Origin: Leisingera methylohalidivorans DSM 14336
Lineage (GTDB): Bacteria > Pseudomonadota > Alphaproteobacteria > Rhodobacterales > Rhodobacteraceae
Reading direction: 5' to 3'
NCBI RefSeq assembly: GCF_000511355.1
Contig: NC_023135.1
Location: 255,462 to 319,461, forward strand
Length of the DNA: 64,000 nt
How positions within the stretch are numbered: the first letter of the stretch is position 1; every line of letters begins with the position of its first letter. A program made the position numbers and the translations under genes. Below are positions 53,209-61,041 of the stretch, one piece after another. Under the pieces are notes generated by a model that ran no database searches, had not been told where the DNA came from, and saw only the letters and a list, made by a program, of their open reading frames with translations.

Positions 53209-54405
53209 ATGCTGGCTGGCAGACATATTCTTTTGATAATCAGCGGCGGCATCGCGGCCTATAAGTCGCTGGAGCTGATCCGCCGCCTGCAGGACAAGGG
53301 GGGGCGCGTGACCCCGGTTCTGACCAAGTCCGGCGCTGAATTTGTAACACCTCTGTCGGTCTCGGCCCTTGCCGGAACCGCTGTGCATCAGGAGCTGTTC
53401 GACCTGACGTCTGAGGCCGAGATGGGCCATATCCAGCTATCGCGCAGCGCCGATCTCTTGGTGGTGGCGCCGGCCACGGCGGACCTGATGGCCAAGATGG
53501 CGCACGGCCACTCCAATGATCTTGCCTCAACCCTGCTGCTGGCCACCGACACCCCGGTGCTGCTGGCGCCTGCGATGAATGTGCGCATGTGGGAGCATCC
53601 GGCGACACATCGCAACATCGCGGTTCTGAAGGAGGATGGGGTGTCTTTCGTGGGTCCGAATGACGGCAGTATGGCCTGCGGTGAATTCGGCCCGGGCCGG
53701 ATGGCGGAACCAGATGAGATTCTGGCTGCTATCACCGCCAAGCTTTCGGATGGGCCATTGAATGGCAGGCGTATTCTGGTGACCTCTGGCCCGACGCATG
53801 AGCCGATCGACCCGGTACGCTACATCGCCAACCGCTCCTCGGGGGCGCAGGGGGCAGCTGTGGCCCGTGCGCTGCGCGATCTGGGCGCGGAAGTGGTGTT
53901 TGTCACGGGCCCGGCAACGGTGCGCCCTCCTGAGGGGGTGCAGGTGATCGAGGTGGAAAGTGCGCGCGAAATGGAGGCGGCCGTGCAAGCGGCATTGCCC
54001 GCTGATGCCGGGGTCTTTGCCGCCGCGGTGGCAGACTGGCGGGTTGCCAGCGCCTCGGACCGCAAGCTGAAGAAGTCCAAGGACGGGCTGCCGGTGCTGG
54101 AATTTGCGGAAAACCCCGACATTCTGAAAACAGTTGCACGGATGACAACGGGACGTCCCAAGCTGGTGGTCGGCTTTGCCGCTGAGACAAACGATGTGGT
54201 GGATAACGCCACCGCCAAGCGCAAGCGCAAGGGCTGTGATTGGATCGTTGCAAATGATGTCTCTCCCGCTACCGGCATCATGGGCGGCAGCGAAAACGCG
54301 GTGGTGCTGATCTCTGATGATGGCGCCGAGGACTGGCCGCGTATGGGCAAGGATGAGGTGGCCCGCAAACTGGCAGCGCGGATCGCTGCGGCGCTGGCCG
54401 GGTGA
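53209..54405 (+). CDS. coaBC: bifunctional phosphopantothenoylcysteine decarboxylase / synthase
   Basis: A 398-residue fusion. CoaC half: ILLIISGGIAAYKSLELIRR (FMN binding), HIQLSRSADLLVVAPATADL with the catalytic His, and PAMNVRMWEHPATHRN (the PxMNxxMW motif), MACGEFGPGRM with the catalytic Cys. CoaB half begins about residue 185: VTSGPTHEPIDPVRYIANRSSG, AAVADWRV and KLKKSK (the K-x-K-K motif). It makes phosphopantetheine from phosphopantothenate, cysteine and CTP on the way to coenzyme A. dut follows after 39 bases, the usual partner. Confidence 0.97.
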   Translation: MLAGRHILLIISGGIAAYKSLELIRRLQDKGGRVTPVLTKSGAEFVTPLSVSALAGTAVHQELFDLTSEAEMGHIQLSRSADLLVVAPATADLMAKMAHGHSNDLASTLLLATDTPVLLAPAMNVRMWEHPATHRNIAVLKEDGVSFVGPNDGSMACGEFGPGRMAEPDEILAAITAKLSDGPLNGRRILVTSGPTHEPIDPVRYIANRSSGAQGAAVARALRDLGAEVVFVTGPATVRPPEGVQVIEVESAREMEAAVQAALPADAGVFAAAVADWRVASASDRKLKKSKDGLPVLEFAENPDILKTVARMTTGRPKLVVGFAAETNDVVDNATAKRKRKGCDWIVANDVSPATGIMGGSENAVVLISDDGAEDWPRMGKDEVARKLAARIAAALAG

Positions 54406-54409
54406 ATTT

Positions 54410-54432
54410 GAGTATTTGAACAAAGATGAAGC
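54410..54432 (+). repeat. GAGTATTT...AAGATGAAGC intergenic motif
   Basis: GAGTATTT at 54410-54417 followed by AAAGATGAAGC, lying 4 bases after the coaBC stop. A related sequence appears twice as an inverted pair at 58838-58899. I recall similar GAGTATTT elements after genes in roseobacter genomes. Confidence 0.5.
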
Positions 54433-54444
54433 AGGGGAGCAGCA

Positions 54445-54900
54445 ATGGTTGCCATCCGTGTAATCCACGACGAAGACGCGGACCGGAATGTGCCGCTGCC
54501 GGCCTATGAAACGGCGGGCGCCGCCGGGGCGGACATCCGTGCCAATTTGCCGGACCGGGGCGCACTGACGCTTGAACCCGGTGCCAGGGCGCTGGTGCCA
54601 ACCGGGTTGCGCCTGGAAATTCCCGCAGGCTACGAGGTGCAGATCCGCCCGCGCTCCGGGCTGGCGCTGAAGCACGGGATCACTCTGCCGAACACGCCCG
54701 GAACAATCGACAGTGACTACCGTGGCCCGCTGGGCGTGATCCTCCTGAATGCAGGGCAGGAGCCCTTTGAGGTCCGCCATGGCGAACGCATCGCGCAAAT
54801 GGTGGTCGCACCGGTGCTGCAAGCCCGGTTTGAGCTTGCGGAGACGCTTTCAGGCACCAGCCGCGGCGATGGCGGCTTTGGCTCCACTGGGCGCGGCTGA
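54445..54900 (+). CDS. dut: deoxyuridine 5'-triphosphate nucleotidohydrolase
   Basis: A 151-residue trimeric dUTPase with all five motifs: [47 protein letters not shown] and [10 protein letters not shown]. It hydrolyses dUTP to dUMP, keeping uracil out of DNA and feeding thymidylate synthesis. It follows coaBC by 39 bases and its stop (TGA) shares one base with the start of the next gene. Confidence 0.97.
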   Translation: MVAIRVIHDEDADRNVPLPAYETAGAAGADIRANLPDRGALTLEPGARALVPTGLRLEIPAGYEVQIRPRSGLALKHGITLPNTPGTIDSDYRGPLGVILLNAGQEPFEVRHGERIAQMVVAPVLQARFELAETLSGTSRGDGGFGSTGRG

Positions 54901-55940
54901 TGCTTCGCATTCTGTTTCTGGCAGCGCTGATCTGGTGGGGCGGGCGATTCCTTGGCCTGCCGCGCAACCTGCGTTTCGGTTTGCTGGCAATTCTGTTTGC
55001 AGCCGTGCTGGCGGTGCAGCTGACCCTGCCGGATGGGCACCCCTTGCGCGAAGGCACCGGCGGCGCGGCGGCGCCCTGGCTGCTCTTGGGCGGCTTTGCC
55101 CTTGTGGCCGGGTTTTATGCGCGTATCGTTGCCGGCCTTAAGACCCGCGCCCAGCCTCAGGATACACAGATGAGCCAGCCGGCAAGCACCTTCACTGAAA
55201 GCGAACTTGACCGCTACGCCCGCCATATCGTCCTGCGGGAGCTGGGCGGTTCGGGGCAGAAGAGGCTGAAGCAGGCCAGGGTGCTGGTGATCGGTGCCGG
55301 CGGCCTTGGCGCCCCTGTGTTGCAGTATCTGGCTGCCGCCGGAGCGGGGACCGTCGGGGTGATCGACGATGACGTGGTCGACAATGCCAACCTGCAGCGT
55401 CAGGTGATCCATCGCGACGCAGACATCGGCAAGCCAAAGGTGTTTTCGGCCCAGGCCGCGATGCAGGCGCAAAACCCTTTTGTCGACGTGCGCCCCTACA
55501 ACCGCCGCCTGACAGAAGAAACGGCGGCAGAGCTGTTTGCGGACTATGACCTGATTCTCGACGGCACCGACAATTTCGAGACCCGTTATCTCGCCAACCG
55601 TACCGCGGTGGCGCTGGGCAAGCCGCTGATCTCTGGCGCGCTGTCGCAATGGGAAGGCCAGTTGAGCGTTTTTCACCCGGCCAAAGGCGGGCCCTGCTAC
55701 CAGTGCATTTTTCCCGAGGCGCCGGCGCCCGGCCTCGCCCCCAGCTGTTCAGAGGCCGGGGTGGCCGGCCCGCTGCCCGGTGTCGTCGGGTCTATGATGG
55801 CAGTTGAGGCGGTCAAGCTGATCACCGGGGCCGGTGCGGTTCTGCAAGGTGAGATGCTGATCTATGACGGGCTCTATGGCGAAACCCGCAAGATCCGCAT
55901 GGCCAGGCGGCAAGGTTGCCCGGTCTGCGGCAACGCTTGA
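54900..55940 (+). CDS. MoeB/HesA/ThiF adenylyltransferase with N-terminal membrane extension
   Basis: A 346-residue protein. The first 85 residues are two hydrophobic segments (ILFLAALIWWGGRFLG...LLAILFAAVLAVQL; APWLLLGGFALVAGFY) unknown in E. coli MoeB. The E1-like domain starts at about residue 97: YARHIVLRELGGSGQKRL, VLVIGAGGLGAPVLQYLAAAG (nucleotide loop), GTDNFETRYLAN. Zinc cysteines are CYQC and CPVC; PSCSEAGVAGPLPGVVGS includes the Cys near the active site. MoeB activates the C-terminus of MoaD for molybdopterin synthesis; HesA/ThiF relatives serve other sulphur carriers. An internal ATG near residue 90 might be the true start of a soluble form. No rhodanese domain. Confidence 0.85.
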   Translation: MLRILFLAALIWWGGRFLGLPRNLRFGLLAILFAAVLAVQLTLPDGHPLREGTGGAAAPWLLLGGFALVAGFYARIVAGLKTRAQPQDTQMSQPASTFTESELDRYARHIVLRELGGSGQKRLKQARVLVIGAGGLGAPVLQYLAAAGAGTVGVIDDDVVDNANLQRQVIHRDADIGKPKVFSAQAAMQAQNPFVDVRPYNRRLTEETAAELFADYDLILDGTDNFETRYLANRTAVALGKPLISGALSQWEGQLSVFHPAKGGPCYQCIFPEAPAPGLAPSCSEAGVAGPLPGVVGSMMAVEAVKLITGAGAVLQGEMLIYDGLYGETRKIRMARRQGCPVCGNA

Positions 55941-55961
55941 AACGCCTAACGAGACCGCCCT

Positions 55962-56312
55962 GTGAACGAAGCTTATTTCATTACGCTGCTTTGCGGCGCC
56001 CTGTTCGGCGGCCAACCGGAGACAGTGCATGCGTTCACCTATCCCGGTGGTGCGGCGTCGATCAGAACGGACTGCGAAAATGAAAACCGGGTCATCGAGT
56101 TCGGCCTCGACAAGCGCAGCAGCCTGGACAGCATCCAGCAGGTGTTGTTCGCAGCAGAAGTCACCGGCAAGGAGCCGGTGGTGGTTCTGATTGATACCGA
56201 TGGCAGAATGGGCCGCTTCGAGTGGCGGATCGCCCGGGCAGCCAATATCGCGGATGTCCCGGTCCGCATCGTGCCGGCGGCGCTTGCCGTAGGCGATGGC
56301 GCGGGCGGCTGA
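55962..56312 (+). CDS. conserved-looking hypothetical protein
   Basis: A 116-residue protein starting at a GTG (55962), 21 bases after the MoeB-like gene. The central ENRVIEFGLDKRSSLDSIQQ and VVVLIDTDGRMGRFEWRI have the look of a small alpha/beta nuclease-like fold (Glu and Asp near a Lys), but I cannot name the family. The N-terminus ALFGGQPETVHAFTYPGG precedes it. It may be the last gene of the coaBC-dut-moeB run. Confidence 0.6.
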   Translation: MNEAYFITLLCGALFGGQPETVHAFTYPGGAASIRTDCENENRVIEFGLDKRSSLDSIQQVLFAAEVTGKEPVVVLIDTDGRMGRFEWRIARAANIADVPVRIVPAALAVGDGAGG

Positions 56313-56791
56313 CCGGTCCGCGCCACTGACACACAGCACCCGGCACAGATCAGCGATCAAGTCTTCGGGCCGCAACAACCCGACGGGCAGGTAGTATAAA
56401 ACGGCGCAGTATTCAGCTGCCTGCGCCGGGGCCAGGCGGAAGAGTGCCTTCATCAGCCCTGCCGTCTCCATCCAGAACACCAGCGAACAGGGGGGGGCGG
56501 CAGGCGTGATGCTGGAAGTATCTTAGCCATGAACAGGTGCCGGGACCCCTGCGGTGGCGCCGGTTACCAGGGTGGAAGATATATGCAGCGGCGGCGCCGA
56601 AGCACCTGTCGCCGGCAACGCCGTCTCTTCAGCGCCGGTCGCAGTGGTTTGATTGCCTTTGCGGATATTGCCATTGGCCATCGAAACCCCCTGACATCCC
56701 TAAAGTTCCGGGCAGCAGTGCCCAGGCATTGGAAGCCCAATTGCAGCCCTATTGGTTTCCCGTTAGCGTCCCCAGCAAAGGAGACCCGTTT
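56313..56791. other. intergenic region upstream of the M3 peptidase gene
   Basis: 479 bases. A minus-strand frame of 52 codons (56682-56524, MANGNIRKGNQTTATGAEET) has no visible ribosome site or family. A run of eight G at about 56487 lies inside. Otherwise nothing recognised. Confidence 0.45.
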
Positions 56792-58807
56792 ATGCCCAAT
56801 CCGCTTCTGTCCCGCTGGGACACGCCGTTTGAAATTGCCCCGTTCGGCAGCATCTCTGATGACGATTTCGCCCCCGCGCTGGAGCAGGCCTTGCAGGCGC
56901 ACTCCGCACAGATCGACGCCATCGCAAACAGCAGCGAGGCACCCGGTTTTGCCAATGTGATCGAGGCGCTGGAGACCCCGTGCCGCGAATTAGAACAGGT
57001 TTTAGGCGTGTTTTTCACCGTGGCCGGAGCCGACAGCAACTCCAAGCGGGAAGAACTGCAGCGGGCGTTTTCACCCAGGCTTGCCGCGCATTTTTCCGCA
57101 GTCACCGCAAACAAGGTCCTGTATGCAAGGGTCAAGGCGGTCTGGGACAAGCGCGATGCGCTGGATCTGAACCAGGAGCAGCAACGCGTTCTGATGCTGA
57201 CCCACCGCGGCTTTGTGCGTGGCGGCGCAGCGCTGGAAGGCGATGCCGACAGGCGGATGCAGGAGATCAAGGGGCGGCTGGCGACCCTCGGCACAGAGTT
57301 CACCCAGAACCTGCTGGCGGATGAGCGGGGCTGGTTCATGGAACTCTCCGAAGACGATCTGGAAGGGCTTCCGGAGTTTGTGGTCAGCGCTGCCCGTGCG
57401 GCCGGCGAGGAAAAGGGCAAGGATGGTCCGGTGGTTACCCTTTCGCGCTCGCTGATCACACCTTTCCTGCAATTCTCGCCGCGCCGCGACCTGCGCGAGA
57501 AAGCCTTCAATGCCTGGGCTGCCCGGGGAGCCAATGGCGGAGACACCGACAATCGCGCCATCGCCGCAGAAATCCTGCAACTGCGCGAGGAGAGGGCGAA
57601 ACTTCTGGGCTATGAAAACTTTGCCGCCTACAAGCTGGAAACTGAAATGGCCAAAACGCCGGCGGCGGTCCGCGGCCTGCTGATGGATGTCTGGGGCCCG
57701 GCCAAATCCCGTGCGGAGGCTGACGCAAAAGTGCTGACCGCGATGATGCAGGCGGACGGTATCAATGGCAGCCTGGAGCCCTGGGACTGGCGCTACTACG
57801 CCGCCAAGCGCCGCAAGGCTGAGCATGATCTGGATGAGGCGGCGCTGAAACCCTATCTGCAGCTTGACCGGATGATCGAAGCCAGCTTTACCTGCGCAAA
57901 CCGCCTGTTCGGGCTGGAGTTTGCACCGCTGGACGTGCCTCTCTACCACCCGGATTGCCGCGCCTGGGAAGTGACACGGAACGGCGCTCATGTGGCGGTC
58001 TTCATCGGCGATTACTTTGCCCGCGGCTCTAAACGCTCAGGCGCCTGGTGCTCGGCGATGCGCCAGCAGGCCAAGTTCCCGAAAACCCAGACCCCGGTTG
58101 TCATCAATGTCTGTAACTTCGCCAAAGGCGATCCGGCACTGTTGTCCTGGGATGATGCCCGTACCCTGTTTCACGAATTCGGCCACGCACTGCATCAGAT
58201 GCTGTCGAGCGTGACCTATGAAAGCATTTCGGGCACTTCGGTGGCGCGCGACTTTGTGGAGCTGCCGAGCCAGCTCTATGAACACTGGCTGGAAGTGCCG
58301 GAGGTCCTGCAGGAATTCGCAACCCATGCGGAAACCGGCGAACCGATGCCAAAGGACATGCTGGAGAAAGTGCTGGGTGCCGCCAACTTCGACATGGGGT
58401 TCCAGACTGTGGAGTATGTCGCCTCCGCACTGGTGGATCTGGCCTTTCACGACGGTCCTGCTGTGTCCGATCCGATGGCGAAGCAAGCCGAAGTGCTGGA
58501 GGAAATCGGCATGCCGCGTGCCATCACCATGCGCCATGCCACGCCGCATTTTGCCCATGTCTTTGCCGGCGACGGCTATTCTTCGGGCTACTACAGCTAC
58601 ATGTGGTCCGAGGTGATGGATGCCGACGCTTTTGCAGCCTTTGAGGAGGCTGGCGGTGCCTTTGATGCCGAACGCGCCAAAGCGTTGGAGACGCATATTC
58701 TTTCCACTGGCGGGTCGGTTGACCCGGCCGCGCTCTACATGGCTTTCCGCGGACGATTGCCGGGGGTGGAAGCGCTGTTGAAGGGCCGCGGCCTAACCGC
58801 AGCATAG
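56792..58807 (+). CDS. M3-family zinc metallopeptidase (oligopeptidase A/Dcp type)
   Basis: A 671-residue peptidase from ATG 56792 preceded by AAAGGAGAC; longer upstream frame has no support. The zinc site is DARTLFHEFGHALHQMLSS (H-E-x-x-H type HEFGH), with the third ligand Glu in the next helix (GTSVARDFVELPSQLYEHW). C-terminal FAGDGYSSGYYSYMWSEVMD is a conserved substrate-binding stretch. It degrades short peptides in the cytoplasm. Single gene, convergent with the ghrA-like gene. Confidence 0.93.
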   Translation: MPNPLLSRWDTPFEIAPFGSISDDDFAPALEQALQAHSAQIDAIANSSEAPGFANVIEALETPCRELEQVLGVFFTVAGADSNSKREELQRAFSPRLAAHFSAVTANKVLYARVKAVWDKRDALDLNQEQQRVLMLTHRGFVRGGAALEGDADRRMQEIKGRLATLGTEFTQNLLADERGWFMELSEDDLEGLPEFVVSAARAAGEEKGKDGPVVTLSRSLITPFLQFSPRRDLREKAFNAWAARGANGGDTDNRAIAAEILQLREERAKLLGYENFAAYKLETEMAKTPAAVRGLLMDVWGPAKSRAEADAKVLTAMMQADGINGSLEPWDWRYYAAKRRKAEHDLDEAALKPYLQLDRMIEASFTCANRLFGLEFAPLDVPLYHPDCRAWEVTRNGAHVAVFIGDYFARGSKRSGAWCSAMRQQAKFPKTQTPVVINVCNFAKGDPALLSWDDARTLFHEFGHALHQMLSSVTYESISGTSVARDFVELPSQLYEHWLEVPEVLQEFATHAETGEPMPKDMLEKVLGAANFDMGFQTVEYVASALVDLAFHDGPAVSDPMAKQAEVLEEIGMPRAITMRHATPHFAHVFAGDGYSSGYYSYMWSEVMDADAFAAFEEAGGAFDAERAKALETHILSTGGSVDPAALYMAFRGRLPGVEALLKGRGLTAA

Positions 58808-58837
58808 CTGGCGTTGCGCAGGGCGATGCCCCGGAAA

Positions 58838-58899
58838 AGAGTATTTAAGACCAGAAAGAAGCGATAGGCCCCGGCTTTCTTTCTGGTTGAAAATACTCT
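58838..58899. terminator. long inverted repeat between convergent genes
   Basis: Left arm 58838-58862 (AGAGTATTT...CAGAAAGAAGC) and right arm 58874-58899 (GCTTTCTTTCTGG...AATACTCT) match over about 22 of 25 positions with an 11-base loop. It separates the M3 peptidase and the ghrA-like gene and probably ends both transcripts. The arm is related to the motif at 54410. A second small hairpin TGCGCC/GGCGCA lies at 58907-58922. Confidence 0.7.
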
Positions 58900-58939
58900 G
58901 GGGGAATGCGCCGTCAGGCGCAGGGGGCAAAGCCCCGTC

Positions 58940-59872
58940 CTAATAACCGAAACTCCGGTCAACCAAATGCAGCAGCGGTTCTCCAGCCTCGCCGCGGCGA
59001 ATGTTTTCGGCAATCACTTCGGCAGCGGTGCTTTCACGGGTTTCCGAGGCGATATGGGGGGTTACCGTCACATTGGGGTGCGCCCAATAGGGATGCTCCG
59101 GCGGCAGCGGTTCAACGCGGAACACATCCAGCGTTGCGTGCGCGATCTGGCCGCTGCCGAGCGCTGCCAGCAGGGCGCTGTCGTCAATCAGCGGTCCGCG
59201 GCCCGGATTGATGATCCTCGCGCCCTTGGGCAGCATGGCCAGCGTCTCTGCATTCAGCGTGTTTTCGGTGGCGGGCGTATCAGGCAGCAGCAGGATCACG
59301 ATTTCCGCTTGCGCCAGCGCGGCCTTCAGGCCCTCAGGCCCGGTGTGGCAGGTAATGCCTTCGATCTCCTTTTGCGACCGGCTCCAGCCGGACACCTGAA
59401 ATCCCAGGGTGGCCAGCGCTTGGGCGGACGCGGTGCCGAGGGCGCCCAGGCCAAGCACTGTCACCCGGCGGTCCTTCGCCAGCGGCGGTGCCTGAGGCTC
59501 CCAAATGCCGTTCTGGCCGCGAAGATGGGCATCCATCCCCAAGTGATAGCGCAGCGTGTGCCCAACCACCCATTCGGTCATACCCTGCGCCAGCCCGCTA
59601 TCCACCATCCGCGTGAGGGGCACGCCGACAGGCACGACGGGCACGATCTTTTCAACACCCGCCCACAGGCTCAGCACCGCTTTCAACCGGGTAAAAGGGG
59701 CAAAGTCGCTGACCGGCCCGCTGGGGGCAAAAACGATATAGTCCACGTCTTCAGGTGCAAATTCATTGCGCAGATCGGCATCGGTGCCCAACCGGGAAAG
59801 TTCTGCCTTTAACAGCGGTTCATAGGCGGGCCAGGCATCCGCGCGGCCGGCGAACAGAACATTTGCAGTCAT
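58940..59872 (-). CDS. glyoxylate/hydroxypyruvate reductase, GhrA-like
   Basis: A 310-residue D-2-hydroxyacid dehydrogenase from ATG 59872. The NAD(P)-binding loop is VTVLGLGALGTASAQALATLG; the catalytic residues lie in ARIINPGRGPLIDD (Arg), LDVFRVEPLPPEHP (Glu) and VTVTPHIASET (His). The early part FAPSGPVSDFAPFTRLKAVL and GVEKIVPV resemble GhrA. It reduces glyoxylate or hydroxypyruvate with NADPH. An open frame extends upstream through rodA but codes antisense-like sequence there. rodA ends 17 bases upstream on the same strand. Confidence 0.88.
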   Translation of the reverse strand: MTANVLFAGRADAWPAYEPLLKAELSRLGTDADLRNEFAPEDVDYIVFAPSGPVSDFAPFTRLKAVLSLWAGVEKIVPVVPVGVPLTRMVDSGLAQGMTEWVVGHTLRYHLGMDAHLRGQNGIWEPQAPPLAKDRRVTVLGLGALGTASAQALATLGFQVSGWSRSQKEIEGITCHTGPEGLKAALAQAEIVILLLPDTPATENTLNAETLAMLPKGARIINPGRGPLIDDSALLAALGSGQIAHATLDVFRVEPLPPEHPYWAHPNVTVTPHIASETRESTAAEVIAENIRRGEAGEPLLHLVDRSFGY

Positions 59873-59889
59873 AGGAACTCCGTCAATAT

Positions 59890-61041
59890 CTAGCGTGAGG
59901 ATTGCCGCGGCCGGTGGATGTGAGCGCTTTGCACAATGCCGAAAGCCCCGAGCAGCACCAGCATGGCCGAGCCGCCGTAAGAGACCATCGGCAGCGGCAC
60001 GCCGACCACTGGTGCCAGCCCCATAACCATCGACATGTTGACGGCAAAAAACAGAAAGAAAGTGATGGCGATGCCCATGATCACCAGTGACGAGAACCGG
60101 TCCTTGGCGGCAATCGCCGAAGCGATGCAGAACAGGATGATCAGCATGTAAATGGACAATAGGGTCACACCGCCTATAAAGCCGAACTCCTCTGCCAGGG
60201 TGGTAAAGATGAAGTCGGTGTGCTTCTCGGGCAGAAAGTTCAGCCGCGACTGCGTACCCTGCATGAAACCGCGCCCGGACCAGCCGCCGGAGCCAAGCGC
60301 GATCTTGGATTGGGTGATGTGGTAGCCTGCACCCAGAGGGTCCTGCGAGGGGTCCATAAATGTGTCGATGCGGCGGAACTGATAGTCTTTCAGAAGCTGC
60401 CAATCGGTTCCGCGGCTTTGAAACACGGCGCTGACCAGCCCGACGCCAGCAGCAATCACGGCGGCGAAATAGGCCCAATGGACACCGGCCAGGAACATCA
60501 CCCCGCCGCCGGCCGCCAACAAAAGGATCGAGGTGCCAAGGTCCGGCTGCTTCAGCACCAGCGCCGTCGGCAGCAGGATCAGCGCCACCGGCAGCAGCAC
60601 CCACAAGGGGCGCGAGGTTTTATCAGGCGGCAGCCAATCGTAGTAGGCCGCCAGCAGCATCACCAAGGCGATCTTGGTCACCTCGGATGGCTGCAGCCGC
60701 ATGAAGCCGATATCGATCCAGCGCTGTGCACCCATGCCGACGGTGCCGAACAGTTCCACCGCGACCAGCAGCGCCAGGGACCCCAGATAGGCCAGCACCG
60801 ACACGTTGCGCCAGAACCAGATCGGGATCATCGCCACCACAAACATGACGCCGAGACCGAGGGCAAAACGTTTGACCTGCGGCTCCACCCAGGGGCTGAA
60901 GGAGCCGCCCGCCACCGAATAAAGCATCAGAAAGCCGACGCTGGACACCGTGATCAGCAGCAGCGTCAGCCCCCAATTCAGATACAGGATCTTGCGCAGG
61001 CCGGAGGGTGTCGATTTGGCGTGATACTCAAGATAGCTCAT
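59890..61041 (-). CDS. rodA: rod-shape peptidoglycan polymerase RodA
   Basis: A 383-residue SEDS membrane protein with about ten segments. GSGGWSGRGFMQGTQSRLNF and LPEKHTDFIFTTLAEEFGFI are SEDS signatures (the Glu/Asp loop), with VGVPLPMVSYGGSAML near the end. It polymerises glycan strands for cell elongation with PBP2. It overlaps mrdA by 4 bases within the mreC-mreD-mrdA-rodA operon. Confidence 0.96.
   Translation of the reverse strand: MSYLEYHAKSTPSGLRKILYLNWGLTLLLITVSSVGFLMLYSVAGGSFSPWVEPQVKRFALGLGVMFVVAMIPIWFWRNVSVLAYLGSLALLVAVELFGTVGMGAQRWIDIGFMRLQPSEVTKIALVMLLAAYYDWLPPDKTSRPLWVLLPVALILLPTALVLKQPDLGTSILLLAAGGGVMFLAGVHWAYFAAVIAAGVGLVSAVFQSRGTDWQLLKDYQFRRIDTFMDPSQDPLGAGYHITQSKIALGSGGWSGRGFMQGTQSRLNFLPEKHTDFIFTTLAEEFGFIGGVTLLSIYMLIILFCIASAIAAKDRFSSLVIMGIAITFFLFFAVNMSMVMGLAPVVGVPLPMVSYGGSAMLVLLGAFGIVQSAHIHRPRQSSR

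Noticed and set aside
56524..56682. 52-codon minus-strand frame in the gap before the M3 peptidase
   Set aside because: No ribosome site, no family, and Ala/Thr-rich composition compatible with chance.
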